Assembly: GCF_002078875.1 (NCBI RefSeq)
Contig: NC_034411.1
Span: 50,731,695 to 50,795,694, forward strand
Source: Numida meleagris
Lineage: Eukaryota; Chordata; Aves; Galliformes; Numididae
Length of the DNA stretch: 64,000 nt
Direction: 5' to 3'
In this document: positions 40,257 through 53,559 of the stretch, piece after piece
Position numbering within the stretch: position 1 is the first letter of the stretch
Layout of the letters: every line of letters begins with the position of its first letter
The notes under the pieces: generated by a model
Databases searched by the model: none
Seen by the model: only the letters and a program-made list of their open reading frames with translations
Told to the model about the DNA's origin: nothing
Translations under genes and position numbers: made by a program

Positions 40257-43200
40257 TTCATAATCTTGACTAAACACAGTCCCTCTTTTCAGCCAGCAGC
40301 ATCTGAAGCCTAGCAGTAGATGGCTTCTCTTTTTCCTCCAGTGTCCCTTCCTGCTTGCTTGGGAACGCACTGGCTTCTGGTGCTATTGTTGTAACTTTCC
40401 TTTATTTTAAAAAACAATAACAACAGCAACAACAAAAAAAAAACCAACCATGATTAGTCTTTATTAGAAGCTGGCTTCTGAGTGGTCCTGTTGCTGTGTA
40501 AGCAGATGTCCGTGCGGTCACGGCTGATAGCATTAAGCTTAGGCCGGGTTTCACAATGCTTTGTCTGATTGTTTATGGTCCATCCATAATTGCTGGGGAT
40601 TCGCTACCATCATAGCACAAGTGCTAAGCGTCTGTCATGTACTGCCTGTTTTGTAGTACTGTGCTGGAATCCTAGTGAAGTCAGGCCTGTTGTGTGGGAG
40701 GCTATTCTGGTTTTGCTTTACTTTCCTGAAGTTTGAAACGGTTTCAAAAATTTCTCTCAGATGTTTTCTTGAAATCTAACATCTTTTGTAATGCTTAATT
40801 CTCTGAAACCTTCCTTCCCTGGCTGGAGCTGTGTGTTAGATTCACTGTGAAGTATTCCCTTGAAGAAAACAAATCGTGATGGCTTTTGTGGAATCTGTGT
40901 ATATGAAAAGTGCTTCTGATGTGTGTTTGTTACATGTAAATAGGCTACCGCTATCAATTTACCTTGAACATATATAGACAGATAAAAATACCGAGCGAAG
41001 GCTTTTTTTCTTCATTTGTCTTTGTTAACACTGTAACTGACTGCATCAGTTTTCCTGAACACCATACAAATTAATATGTGCCATTTCCTCCGTAATGCCA
41101 AATATGGTTCCAGTCTCACAGGACTTGATAAGAGAGGTTCTTGTTTGAATTGGCAATGTAATTTCAGGGGGTGAAGCATTGTAGTAGGTTGAAATCAAGA
41201 TAGAAAAGCTGGTAACATCAGGAGAAGGCTACTCTCAGTGTTTAGACTTTTGATCTCTTTCCTTCCAAGCAAACAATTGCAGCTGACCCTTTTAATCATC
41301 TCAACCTATGAAATGAGACCTACTGTGCTAAATTAGAATTAGGGCTTGAATTTTGAGGCACGTTTGAAGAATTGCAGTAGTATAGGAAAATATGTCATTC
41401 TGGATCATTTATTTCACCTCTTAGTTAAGTGGCATGAATTTATAAATGAACATGCTATTTTTTCCCCCTCGACAGAGAAATTCACTTAATAGTGCATCTT
41501 CCACCATGTTATTTAAGCTAACATTTTGGGAAGTAATATAAAGATAAGCAAACATGAGAGTATAAGTTTATATGTTTGCATGTAGTAATACTTTATGCAT
41601 CCGTAAGCTTTAGTACGGTTTGCTGAATGCACAGTAGTGGACCTAGTTAGGAGAACAAAGCTTGTTTCACATCAGAGCACTGAAGGTGGACGCTCGCATT
41701 TACATTTATAGCATCATAGATGACAAATTTTGCCAACACACGTTGCGCTAAAGGTAATGAAAGAAGTTTAAAACATTCTTACTTTTATTTAACTGCAAAC
41801 TAGACAGTGGCCAGTACTTGTTTTCAGAAAATACGGTAATAAAGGAACTGCAAGCATAGACTCACTTGTGAAATTAAAATAACTTTGCAAGATTAGATAG
41901 GTAAATGGCGTATGGATTAAGTGCAGACATTAGCCCTAGTGAACTAATTCATTATGATAGGGAAGGTAGCTTAATTCCAAATGTTACCCTTCCTTTTTGA
42001 CTTGTATTATTAACTGAAAGCCTTACCAGTTTTTCATAGAATGCTGCAATGGAGACAGAAGAAAAACTCCAGATTCTCTCTTTCCCTTGTTTAATTTACA
42101 GACCGTGTCAAGATTTTAATAATAGTGCTTAATGAAAACTTCATAAAAGCCTTTTTTTTCCCCCATCCTCTTTGTTTATTGTATCATTAGATGCCTACAT
42201 GAAAGTAGGGAAAAAAAGGAAAGTTGTTCAGTGTGCAATTTTCAGCACAGTTCTTCAGGATTTATTGAAACAGGGCTATAAAATTTTAGGATCTGTGTTT
42301 TGTTTTTTTTTAATAACATCTCATAGTTGTTGCTTCATTTGGATTGTCTTATAGTCCATTTTTCCTCTGTCTTCACTCTTTTCCTTTGTTTTGTTTGTGC
42401 TTTTAAAGAAGGCTTAGGAAGACTGCATACACACCACGCTGTTGTTTTTAAATGACTGCTGATTCTTCCGGCATGGCTCGTTAGACATTTTGTCTTGCTT
42501 GGAAATCACAGTAACAGCCTTTTTGTTCCTATTCTGAGGTATGACAAAGTACAGAATATTTTTTGCTCTAAATCTTCATCTGCCTCTGCCAGAGGGCTCT
42601 TCCGTGCTCAGACTGCAGCGTGGAGTGAGAGCGGCCATTTGGGCTGCTGATGGAGCGGTCTTCCTCAGCTGCAAAGAGACAGAGGTCACATACCAGAACC
42701 CATGAAAGGCACTTCTTACATACACTCACAAACACTTTAGCTCTTCAGTTTTTACTGGTCAGTTTACAGAAGAAGAACCTGTCAAAAATAAACAAACAAA
42801 AAAACCCCCACCAACAAATGGCTTTAAGTGCCTGCTTTTTAATGCCTATTTTCACAGCAGTACAGGTCAGACTGAAGTAAATTCTGCAGAACCTTTACCT
42901 TATTTTTGCCAGAAAAACGAACTTTCACCTCCTGTATAATAACGTTGATTGCTTGACCTCCATTTCCATGGAGATGTGGTCAGAGGGCTGCAGTCAGCTA
43001 GCCACACGGGGTGAGCTCTGTCTTCTGTCACTTACAGTCTGCAGTGACACTATGGGTTTGAAGAGTAATTAAAGCACCTATAGATTGACATTCTTTTTTT
43101 TCTCACCACCCACATCCATGTAAAGTGTAATTTGGAAACAAAACGTGATCAGCTATATGTTCAAGTTTAAAAAACAAAAACAAACAAAACCCCAACCCTA

Positions 43201-44140
43201 TTTATATTTAGTCTTTAAAAAGAATTGTTTTCCTAGCAGTCTGAGACATTATGTATACCCTTTATGTGTATCTGAATTTCTCATTGGCTCCAGATTCCAG
43301 CATACTGTAGTATAGATGCCATGGGTTCAGTTTTGTCAAAGCTGGATTTAGTATCCCACAACCCATGCGCATTTGTGATTAGCCAAGGGCAGATCAGGCT
43401 GCTGCTGCCCCTCCAAACTCAGTTAGGTAATTGGTTAGTCTCAAGCACTGGACCCAGCTCAAGCTTGTGTGCGTCCCAGCTTTAAAGGGGTGGATGACAA
43501 AAGCCAACAGCAAGCGCTGCCTTGGATTGTGCCTTGGTTGGGAAGAGGGCAGTTCAGCCACGTGATGTCCTGTGCTCCAGTGGTGAAACAGAGCAGGCGT
43601 GCTCCTTACAGTGCTGTTAAGAGATGTGGGTGACCCAAAAGGGCCTTGTCAGAGGGAATGTGCCATTCTGGTGAGGGCAGTAACTTCAGGGCGGTGGAGA
43701 TGGAAGCAAAGGGGCTGACTCCTGCATGCCGTGGTTGAGGCAAGCAGCAGTGGTTCCAGGGGAAGTGGGCCCAGGGACAAGAGCTGCGCTGCCTCGTGAA
43801 GGGCAGGCAGGGCGGGCTAGCAGCAGCTGTAACTGAGGTAGTGGTGGCCGGGCAGGGTGCCCTCCTGCTGCTGGGCTGCAGGGCCGCTCCACACATTGAT
43901 TTCTAAGTGAGTAGTTGTGTCGTGCTTGATAAGAGCATGTTGATGAGGCAAGAGCGAATAAGCTGAGGCAGTCTCTCTGTATTACTGTTATTCTTTATTG
44001 CTAGGATCTGCACAGTGGCAAAATCTGAAAGCCAGGTTCCTCCTTCTCTGCGACGGTTTTCTCCGAATCAGTCTTGCACGTATCCCTGCTCTTTTAATGT
44101 AGAACAGAAAAGGGAAGACGACTTTCCCTCTCCCTTGCTG

Positions 44141-44463
44141 ACTCGCCGCTAACCCTCAGGACGGGGGAACAGCCCGGAGAGCCGCCCGGGTATTTTTGTC
44201 GCTGGGGCCGCCCGGGCAGGTCCCCTTACCGCTCCCTCTGGCTGCTGGCAGGCTGACATTACAGCCGTGCCTTTGAAGTCGGGCGCACTGTTAGCGTCGC
44301 CATGGCGACGGGGCGGGTAATGGCCTCCGCTGAGCCGGGCTGGTATGTAGCGCCCGGCAGCAGCAGGCCGCGGCTCGGGGGCCACGGGGCCGACCCGGGC
44401 GGGCAGCGCTCCGGGCCGCGCTGCTGCGAGGCGTCGCGGATTGATAGCCACGGCTTGTTTCAT
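44141..44463. promoter_or_regulatory. CpG island inside the ARID1B intron, candidate internal promoter or enhancer
   Basis: By hand count about 38 CpGs fall in roughly 320 bases of very GC-rich sequence, in sharp contrast to AT-rich flanks. Unmethylated islands of this density usually mark promoters or enhancers. Visible sites include a GC box, GGGGCGGG, at 44310-44317, and a perfect 14-base palindrome, GTCGCCATGGCGAC, at 44296-44309 that resembles an RFX X-box. An ATG in good context at 44302 opens a 107-codon frame (+) with no recognisable homology, and antisense frames are equally open because the GC-rich DNA has few stops. No ARID1B exon is recognisable in it. It could start an N-terminally shortened ARID1B transcript, a noncoding RNA, or act only as an enhancer. 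Confidence 0.6.
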
Positions 44464-44720
44464 TGTAACTGCGGGGATAAAGCGCCATTCCATTCAACGG
44501 GGAGCTCCCCCCGCTTTGGTTTATGCATTATTAACACAAGCTTTCCTGTTTTGCTTGTAACATTTTATAGGCTTTTTCAAACATGTAGTCAGATTTGCTG
44601 TTGCTCTTTTATTCTTTGGGATTAACCCTTTCTCTCCTTGATCTTCAGAAAACTTAGAGGGAAGCCTTGAATGCTTCCCACAGCTCCCATTTAAAATACT
44701 AACAACTGAAAAAGGCTTTC

Positions 44721-44756
44721 TTTTTTCTTTTTTTTAACTGTTTTTTTTTTTTTTTT
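44721..44756. repeat. T-rich tract ending in T16
   Basis: Thymine runs broken by C and AACTG, finishing with sixteen thymines at 44741-44756, about 260 bases downstream of the CpG island. Such tracts exclude nucleosomes. No retroposon body is visible next to it. Confidence 0.85.
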
Positions 44757-46996
44757 AAGAATTTTGCGTTTTTGAAGCGTTCTAGAATGCAGCACAGCTT
44801 GCTATGCTGCCATCATGTCACTGAAGCAAATACCAAAGTCAGCACGTGAGCCATGGTACAGCTGCAAAGGTTTTGAGTCAAGGACGTATTTTGGGATTGT
44901 GTTTTAATGTTCATGCCCATTTTATCTTCTCCACTCAGTGGTGTAGTCCCATTCTCTGCATACGCGGAGTTTTGTTAGCAGCCTTAAAAAGGGATGCACC
45001 TCCAGGACACATAAATCCGGAACAGTCCTGAGGATACAATGTTTACCCCCATCACCTTCCTCTTTAATGCAGAGCTAGTGAAGTACATCTAGATAGGTAG
45101 AAATATTATTATAAACACAAGCTGCAGGCTTTTGTTTTGCAGTTCCAGAGCTGTAAAATATAGCTTTCATTTTAGCTTCTAGTAGGAGGCATATATCCAA
45201 GTGCCGTCAAGTGCTGTGGATACGGGGATTCAGTCGTCCCTGCAGACACAGTTTCCATATAAAAACTTGAAGGCTAATAAGCAAACCTAGCATTGATAAT
45301 TCCCCCTAATGCCCTTGGTTTTAGGTTTTGGAGTTATGGATTTGTTGTTCTGAGAGGTACTTACTGGCACCTGAGGACCTTACTTCGTTCTTCCAAATCT
45401 AGCACAGATCCTGCTTGCCCAAGCACTTCCAAGCACATCTCAGGAAAAGGCAGTTGGTTCCTCGGTTTTTGTCTCTTTTCAATGATGTTTTGTAGTGATG
45501 TTGGTGTGAACGATAACTCCACCTTCAGTGCTCAGTGTCTCAAAGCATTGCATTTGTTGCCACATTTATTCCTGTACAACAGTGTGAAGCCAGCAGGCAC
45601 CTTCAGTTAAATAGTGCTGGCTGGAAAAACTCAAGCAAAATACGTTCCCTAGCTCAGGGGGGCAGTGGGAGATATGAAGGATAGATGGTCAGCCTAGCTC
45701 CTGGCCACCTGTCCCCACTCTTGGCCTACAGCAGCTCTGGGCTGTGTTGGGGCGCAGCTTGGAGTTAATGCTTTGTAGTGCTGAAGAATGTGGCAATAAC
45801 ATGTTTTTAAAAGCTTTTCTTTTATATGCATGGGTTTGTTTTTGTTTTCTTTTTTAAAAAAAATAAATCTACTCCATGTTGATGTTTTATTGTACAACTG
45901 CATATATTAAGTAGGCTGGACTAGATTTTTACTCTAATTTCCAGGTGTTGTGGAGATGAATTTCATCCTTTGAGTTACATTCCCCTTGAATGTGCAAATT
46001 TTAGGAAAATTAGAGAAAACAGTTTACGTTCCATTAAGAAGAAATTACTGATTGCCTATAAAACAGGCATATCTTTATCTGCACAGGGCTTTTTAAAGTT
46101 GCTGCTTAATCTTTTTTCTTTTTTAATCACTAAACAAACATGTATCAGCAGTCGCTGCATGTGAAACCAAAACCTGGATGTGGACAAAAAGCAAACACGC
46201 TACACTCATTTTCATTAGCATGTCTTACCTCCTAGAACATTTATTTTTTTCATCTCCTTGTAAATTGATTTTTCACATGCTTGTGACTGATATTTGAACC
46301 GTATGTTTGCAGTAACTGCTAGGTCCTGGGTCTCCCAACATGAATATATTATGGAAGTGACCTGGTGAATCCATAGTTAAAGTTGCGTAGAGATTTCACT
46401 TACAGCAATGTTTAAATCCCTTAATTAAACATTAAGACTCGCACAAATTCTCAAACATGGACTGTTTCAATAAAGAGGATAAACTTTAATTATTTAGATA
46501 CTCAATGTTCTTCTTAGTGCTGTATTTGCAGAATTCAGAACAACGTAAAATTATTCCCGCCTCAGATTTTTCCAGAGTTCCTAGTATTTCCATTTTCTTT
46601 GTTCTCGTAACTCTTTTGGCTAAGCCTCTAATTGATACGAGCTTTCATATCTTTGCTGACTTCATGGAACTATAACAATTTACGTAAACTGACTTAATTA
46701 AAAACAATCCAGCTTTATTTATAATAATTCATGGTACTGAAGAATGTGTAGAAGATATGAGAACAGCATATTGGTTATTTGTAACCGATGCTGGTCTTTG
46801 ACACCTAGTGATCTGGAGTCAAAAGAACAGACTGGAGAACCTATTTAAAAGAGAAATAGCACGTGGAATCAAGATCCAGACTTGTGCTTAAATGATTTTT
46901 TCCAAATCAGCCAACAAACAACAACAATCGCTTTACCAAACTGGTGTATGCTTCCCTCTGCTTTGCTCTACTTATTCCTTGAGGTCCCAGTTCAAA

Positions 46997-47039
46997 CTTC
47001 ATTGAAATCAGCCTTTTCCATGAGTTTTGGATTAGGCCC
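46997..47039. mobile_element. Fossil of palindromic amniote repeat (shortened)
   Basis: CTTCATTGAAATCAG, TTTTCCATGA and TTTTGGATTAGGCCC follow in the order seen in an abundant palindromic repeat of turtles, crocodilians and birds, built on CATTGAAGTCAATGG arms and a GGATCAGGCCC end. The middle of the right arm is deleted. The family is recalled from experience and its formal name is not certain. Confidence 0.45.
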
Positions 47040-50000
47040 ATTAATTCATTCTTATGTTCATTCTGCCTGGTTGTTTCCATGCTCCCCTGCATTAGCGTCT
47101 ATTCTGGGCCTTCTTTGGACAGGATCTGTAAACCTGATTTCCTGCTGCACATGCTGTACCTGTAGTGACCAGCAAGTGCAGCTCCCATTCATTCTTAACA
47201 CTTGCAGCCTTCTGGCTGAGCTATAATCACACTCTTCAGCACAAGTGGAAGTCCTGCTGCAAACACTATATTTTCAAACCATTCATAAATGAAGAAAAAT
47301 TCCTTTAGAAACCAGTATTACCTATATAAGTAGTGTCTCTATTCAGACTCCTTAGCCTCCAGCAGTTCTTCTAACTAGTTGGCAATACAGACAAAATGGA
47401 GAGGAAAAGACATTCCTCATTAGCTTACAGTCTGTGGAAAGTTTTTCATTTGAGTCTTTTAGGCCAAGATGTCTGTTTTCCCATCATTTTTAGCTGACTG
47501 CCACTGTGGTCACGTATGCTTATTAGTTCAGGTCTCCTGTCCATTAAAACACTGCAGCTAGTACTCAAGTTATTTTTGAACAAATTCTTGCCCTGTTACC
47601 AGCAGCAAATATGGTCTGCAAAAATACTTGAGAAAAAAGTGCTTTAGAGAGTATGCTAGTTCTTGAATTTTGGAAAATGCAAGTGCTATATTGTGAGATT
47701 TCACACCAATACCATAAAAAATTCAAAATTACTTACTAACTTGAAGAATTGCTTATTACTTCAGGCACTAGATGAAGAGTGAAATTCACAAGAAGAGCCT
47801 GTTGTTTCCAGCGTGTGAGTAGATTCTCAAGCTCTTCCAGAGTAGGGATTGAAATGTTGGAAGTGAAGAGGGCTGCAGGTTGCAAGGTTTGTGTAGAAAG
47901 GCAAGTGAAAGAAGCTGCTGGGCCTGAAATGTTCCTGCTTTTAACTGACTCTTCTGTGTGCTAGTAGTCTGAAACAAAGCATGTAGGAGAAGGATTCATG
48001 GGAGCACCTACAACTGAAATGATGTGGATAGTCTTAATTTTTATGGGTTGGAATTTATGGCAATGTTTCCATATCAGCACTGTTAGCCTGTGCACGTTCT
48101 CCTCGTCCTTTTGAGGTAGGGGATGTTTAAAAAACGGATCCAAGCACACTGTATGCTTTGTGAGAGTAACGGGTTAAAGAGATGTAATTATGCATTCTTC
48201 AGGAAGTGCTCTGCAGTCAGCAATACAGCAAGGATTTTATAGAAGCTTAAAAAAAAAAAAGAAAAGAGATGACGGAGGGAGAATGTGGAGAGAAGGTCAG
48301 ATGCAAGGATTCTCCTAGGGCTTTCTCATGTTTGCTCTTCCTTTGCGCCTCATTATGCTCTCTCCTGGTAGAAGCAGAAGAAAGCATTATGGCCTGTTGG
48401 TTCCTCCTACTGATAATGTACATTTGATCTTTTTGCTTTGTGATAGTGGTGGAGGTGAATTTATGGATTTAGTTTTTGAAGGAGTTCTGAGCCATCCTGG
48501 TGCCTGCCATGGTCCTTTGTATATTCCTCAGCTCTTTTTTATTGTAAGAAGAGCATTGCAGTCCTGTGAACACCGAATGTTTCAACAGACATTATTTCTC
48601 AGCTGTGATTTCCCCATTTTTAGAGGATTTGAATTTCCAGCAAATCTATCTACTGGAAACAGTTTGTTTTGCACTCTCTGGGGGTGATTCAGCTGGATGA
48701 ATGGGAGTTCTTGCAGTCAGTATTTCACACTAACCTGGCTGGTGAAGGTAAGCTTTCATTACTGATGACTAAGCCTTTGAGGTACCATGGTTAAGACTTT
48801 TTTTTTCCTACAGTCCATGACTGTGCTGTTACTCTTCCAGGTGGAATAGGAGGTTGTTGTGGGTTTTTCTGGAATGGTTGAAGCAGCAAAGCTGCACAGC
48901 ACTCAGAGCAGGCAGGACGGGGTGCTGGGGACGTGGGCCACCTCACACCCCGTCCTGGGAGCCAGCCCAAGCTCTGACATGCTGAGTCACTCAGTGCACC
49001 AGATCCTTCCTTCATATTTAACTAACTTGATTTGCAGTTGGATTTCAACATAGCAGGAAAGACTTTCTGTGTGATATTTGTGTGTTTGGTTAAACGGTTG
49101 TCTGACAGACTTTTTTTTTTAACTCTTTTATTTTATGCATTTTTTTCCCTTTGTGTACTTTTCCCATTTAATTTTATGGGGAGAACTGCTAACAATTAAA
49201 TGAATAGGATTTCTTGCCTCATCCTTCCCTGAGAAAAAAGAAAAAACAAACAACCCCCCTTCCAAAACAGCTGCTCTTTTGGGTTAAGGGTTGGTAGACT
49301 TGCATTGGCCTTACTGGGATGGGCCCTCCTAAGTCCTCCTGTGAGAGGGTAGGGAGAGTTTGTAGGGGTCTGGAGTGCCTGGCATTAAGAGCTGCTAGGT
49401 TAAGTTAGTTAGTTGCAAGGATCTTCTGAAACCTAGCATTAGCAAACAGCCAAAGGAAACTTTTCTTCCCACCCTTGTTAAATGCTGGTTTAAAGCCATT
49501 GATTTCTTTCCCCTAGAAAAAGTTAACTCTCATCTCATGCTTTTCCTTTCCTTCTTTGCTTTTTTTCTCGTTTGTGTCTTTATCATTTTAACACTTCAAA
49601 ATTCAAAAGCAAAAAGATTGCTGTGAGGAGGAAGGATAGCCTGGTAAGTGTATTTCCTAAAGCTTTTGGTCTTTCAGGGCTTCTCTTACATTAAGGTTGA
49701 ACTGTGCCTACATCTTGGATTGAGACGACAGGGGAGTAGTGTGTAATACTTTCTGCTTCCGATAGCTCTTTGTTGATCTAAGAGAGAGCACTTAGAGAGT
49801 GGTAGGTCATTTATGTGATTATGAAGAGCACTTGGTTCTCTCTTATTCAAGATGGAAAAATAATAGTTTTTGAATAAGAGGTCGCTGTCAAGATGACATT
49901 GAATGTGACTTCCCTTCCCTCTTCATTCCCTCCCCCACTAAAAGAAAAGCAGCACTGAGGGTAGAGCTAGATTTTTCTAACTCCATGTGACTTTTTGCCT

Positions 50001-51831
50001 TTCTTATGTTCTTTTTTCATTTTATTCTTTGCCATTTCCTCTGCGTATAATATTTGTACTTTTTGGTGTCTGGATATTTATGGTAACTAGAAATTTAAAA
50101 ACAAATGTAACGCTTGTAAGATTTTATGTGTTGTTTTACGTCTTGTTTTTCCACATGTGGAATTAAGCTGTGAATGTGTGATGTGGTATCTGCTCGGGTG
50201 ACAGATGTCCATTCCTGAATGATGCTGTGTTCCCTTTGTGCTTTATTTATGGAGTAATTTGCTTCTAAAATAATCTCTTAATCTTCTCCAAACTACATTT
50301 CTGTATATGCTCTTTTTACATATGCCATCATTTAGGATAACAGGCTGAAAACTGAAATTACTTCTAAATGCTTCATTTCTAAAGCTAATAATAGTGATAT
50401 AACATTGTCATTTTGGTTTGATGCGTCCTTTCAGAAGTAGGTTAAGTGTGTAGTTCGGTTTTGCTTTGGTGTTTTTTGTGCATTTGTTTGCTCTAGCGCT
50501 GCCATAATGAAATTGTATTTTAATTTCATTCAGTTACCAAATGAAAAGACAACACTAATTTGTCTCTTTTTCATGTTAGTTTTGCTTTTATACCTCAGAA
50601 AAGAAGCTGTAACCCCAAATTAGGATGAAATTGCTCAGAGTACAGAACAAAATAGATATTTTATGAAACTGATTAACAGTTACTCTAGGGTTCATTTACT
50701 TAAGCAGGTGTTGAACATCTGTAAATGTTCCATTTCAACACAGATTTCCTTTTAGTAAAATTCATGAAACATGGTTTAAGCTTGGAGGAGGGCTTAGCAT
50801 GAAAGACCTTTTTACTTTCTCTTATTTGCAGTCTAAAATCAGTTTGTGTACAGTGAGTTGAGATGTTTATCTGTTGACACAACAAAAAGAACTCAGCTGT
50901 ATTTTTGAAATTCTGTGTTTTGGAAAACTGAAACAGTTTTGGAGCCAATTTGGTGAAAGACAACACTGGATGCTTCCTTACATTTTCCTTCTGAACGAAT
51001 ACTGTTGCGTAGCATATTTTTGAAAAAATTAGGGCATTAGAAATGAAACACAATTTGAATTTCTGATCAAGACATGTCAAAGTTAAATGAGAATTGCTGA
51101 GAACGTTAATGTCAACAATAGGAAAATCACAGGAACGTGTGTACAAGCCTGAAGAAGAAGAGTGGTGCCACTGACTGTAGAAACTTCTGAAGGCTGGACT
51201 TGGCATCTCACAGACAGTAATTTCACTTAAGTTCAGCCTGTGAGTTAGAATTTTTTTGTATAGCTGTGCTCCATGTTTTCTTTATTACGTATGAAATCTC
51301 ACTGCTGGGTTCAGATGGCTGGTATTGAGCTCTGGGCACCGAACAGGCTGCAGCACATCACTTCTTCCTGGACTGCTGGCTGTGCTGCGGCTGCTGAAAT
51401 GAGCCATCTTGTTAGCAGTTCTTCTGGAAATCCGTTTGGTTCCTTTAGTACCTTCCTTCCCAGAAGCGGGCCTTGCCCTGTCAGTGGCGGCTGGATCTGT
51501 TTGATTTGCAGAGGTGTTGGAGTGCAGCTGGATGAACTTTTCACTTGTATCAGAGCAGGGTTTGAAGAGGCTCTCTCAGTTGAGCCCTGCTACTAAGCAT
51601 CAATCCGTGTAAACCGGCAGGCCTGGTGCACACCAAATTCTTTTGGATGAAACGAAACTGCAAAAACATGCCCAGGAGCCTACCTAGCATGCTGTGAGCA
51701 CTTGGTCTCTGGATCTGTGCCGAGGCCCCAAGGATGGCGTGGGTAGCAGCCCCTCCATGGCCCACACGGCAAGGCCTTCCCTCTGCACCAGAGGTGCTGC
51801 TGGGCTGCCGCTCAGTGTTTCACCTCACGTC

Positions 51832-51899
51832 TGGATCCAAGTCCTTTGAAGTCTTTGAGTGACTTGCATTGACTTTAATAGGTTTTGTGGCAGGCCCTA
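51832..51899. mobile_element. Fossil of palindromic amniote repeat
   Basis: The left arm CCTTTGAAGTC and right arm GACTTTAATAGG are imperfect inverted copies around a short spacer with GCATTGACTT, and the end reads TGGCAGGCCC. This matches the same palindromic, MITE-like repeat family as the 46997 copy and is better preserved. It is probably a nonautonomous DNA-transposon derivative, long inactive. Confidence 0.55.
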
Positions 51900-53559
51900 A
51901 TGATTTGGTTGTGATCTGAAAAGGGATGCGCGGAGGCTTTCATAGAATGAGAAAATGTTACTTCTAAAGAGCTGGGTTCAAACAGGCTGGTCAGTTCTCA
52001 AGCGGAAGTGAGCTCCTTCCTGTCTCTTGGAATCCTTTTGTCCCTGTCAAAAAAGAGTCAGAAAATTAGTACTCATTTAGCAAGTAAGGTCCACGCTTGG
52101 AATTAGTGGAGGAGGTTTAAGTCGTGGGTTGAACAGCACTGACAAGCAGTGGAGAGATTTGCACAGTACAACTGTCTGCGCCTCTCAAAATTGTGCGGTA
52201 AGCCCCTCATTCTCAGGAGCAGTTGCTTTGTTCACGGTTTTGAAGTAAAAAGGCAGGAGAGAGGAAGGAAATAACCACACTGATTAGTTCATTTGCACTA
52301 ATGCTGTTCTGAGATAAGTGATGCCATAGGACTAAAAATTGTGACTAATTAAAAATCACAAGTTTGTCTTTAGAGGAGAGAATGAAACGGAAGACATTTC
52401 TCTGTCCTACTAACTGTGTAATAAGAATACCAGTTCTTTCCATTTCCCTCCATCCCATGGATTCTTCCATTTCCTCTTTTCAACAAAAGTTTCTCAAATT
52501 ATTTTGTGTGTAATTACTTTTTTTTTCTAATGTAAGGCATTCTGTTTGATCAATATCCAGAAAAGCTTTCCATTCAGCTTCCTCAGAATCCTTTCATGTG
52601 AACTAGGAAATCAGTGTATGGCTCTAACGAATGTGGACAGCTACGATCTGTTGAACTTCTGTTTATTTACTGTACTTTGCTTACGAAATCTCTTCTAAAT
52701 TAAAAGATCTGTACTTTGTATTTTTTCCTTCCTGAAACAGGTATATATTGTCGTAATCACATTTAAACGATCTAATAGTAAATGGTCAGGAACAAAGCAT
52801 AGCTCCATTTGATCACTGGACACAGAGATCTAGTGGAATGTGTATTTACAATTATATGTAATTGCGTGTGTCTCCCTACAGTGGTCTGTCTTAATATTTT
52901 TATTTGTACATGTTTTGAGGCATGGAAGAGTTCCCCTGGATTTGCGCTGCAGCTGATTTATTGCAGTGTTCATCCTTGTTTTACATCTGTGTAATTGCTT
53001 TGAAATCACTGAACTTATGCTGATACAAAATTGCAGGAGTGGTGTATTAGGGTGGCTCTTTTGATGGTGCCTTTTATTCTGGTTGAAATGTTTTACGGAT
53101 CCAGGTGAGGATGAAATGTTGTACTGAGCTGCAAGACATTTTCCTGATTGGATTCATGCTGCTTATCTGTCAGCACTTCCGTTCTTAGAAGCTGTATTTA
53201 ATGCGGTTGTTGCTGCGTGCCTTGGAAATGCAAAGGGGAGGAAAGTTAAATCAAGATCCCTTGTTTTTCTAGCATTTATGCCCTAGCTGTAGCTGAACTA
53301 GGTGGTCCTGCCCTGTGTTTTTGATAGAGATATTTTTCTGTCCTGCATCTGGAATGCAACGGTGAGTTAACTTTAATAAAATAAAAAGCCAGAGACCTTT
53401 ATTAGACTCCTCTCATTTTTCCCATGTCTTGAAGCTGTGAATTAGCTTGTTAATAGGAATGTATCGGCCAACATTATCAGAAGGCGGAGGGCGGCACTCA
53501 GAATTAATAAATGAGCTGTGTGCACAGGAAATAGGGCATCTGAGCCGTTTGCGGCATTC

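Noticed and set aside
44302..44625. 107-codon frame starting in the CpG island with a good initiation context
   Set aside because: GC-rich DNA is poor in stop codons and both strands are open here. The product has no recognisable domain and becomes intron-like after the island, so it is kept only as part of the island description.
50700..51206. 168-codon open frame on the minus strand
   Set aside because: No homology recognised, no transcript signals, and composition like translated intron.
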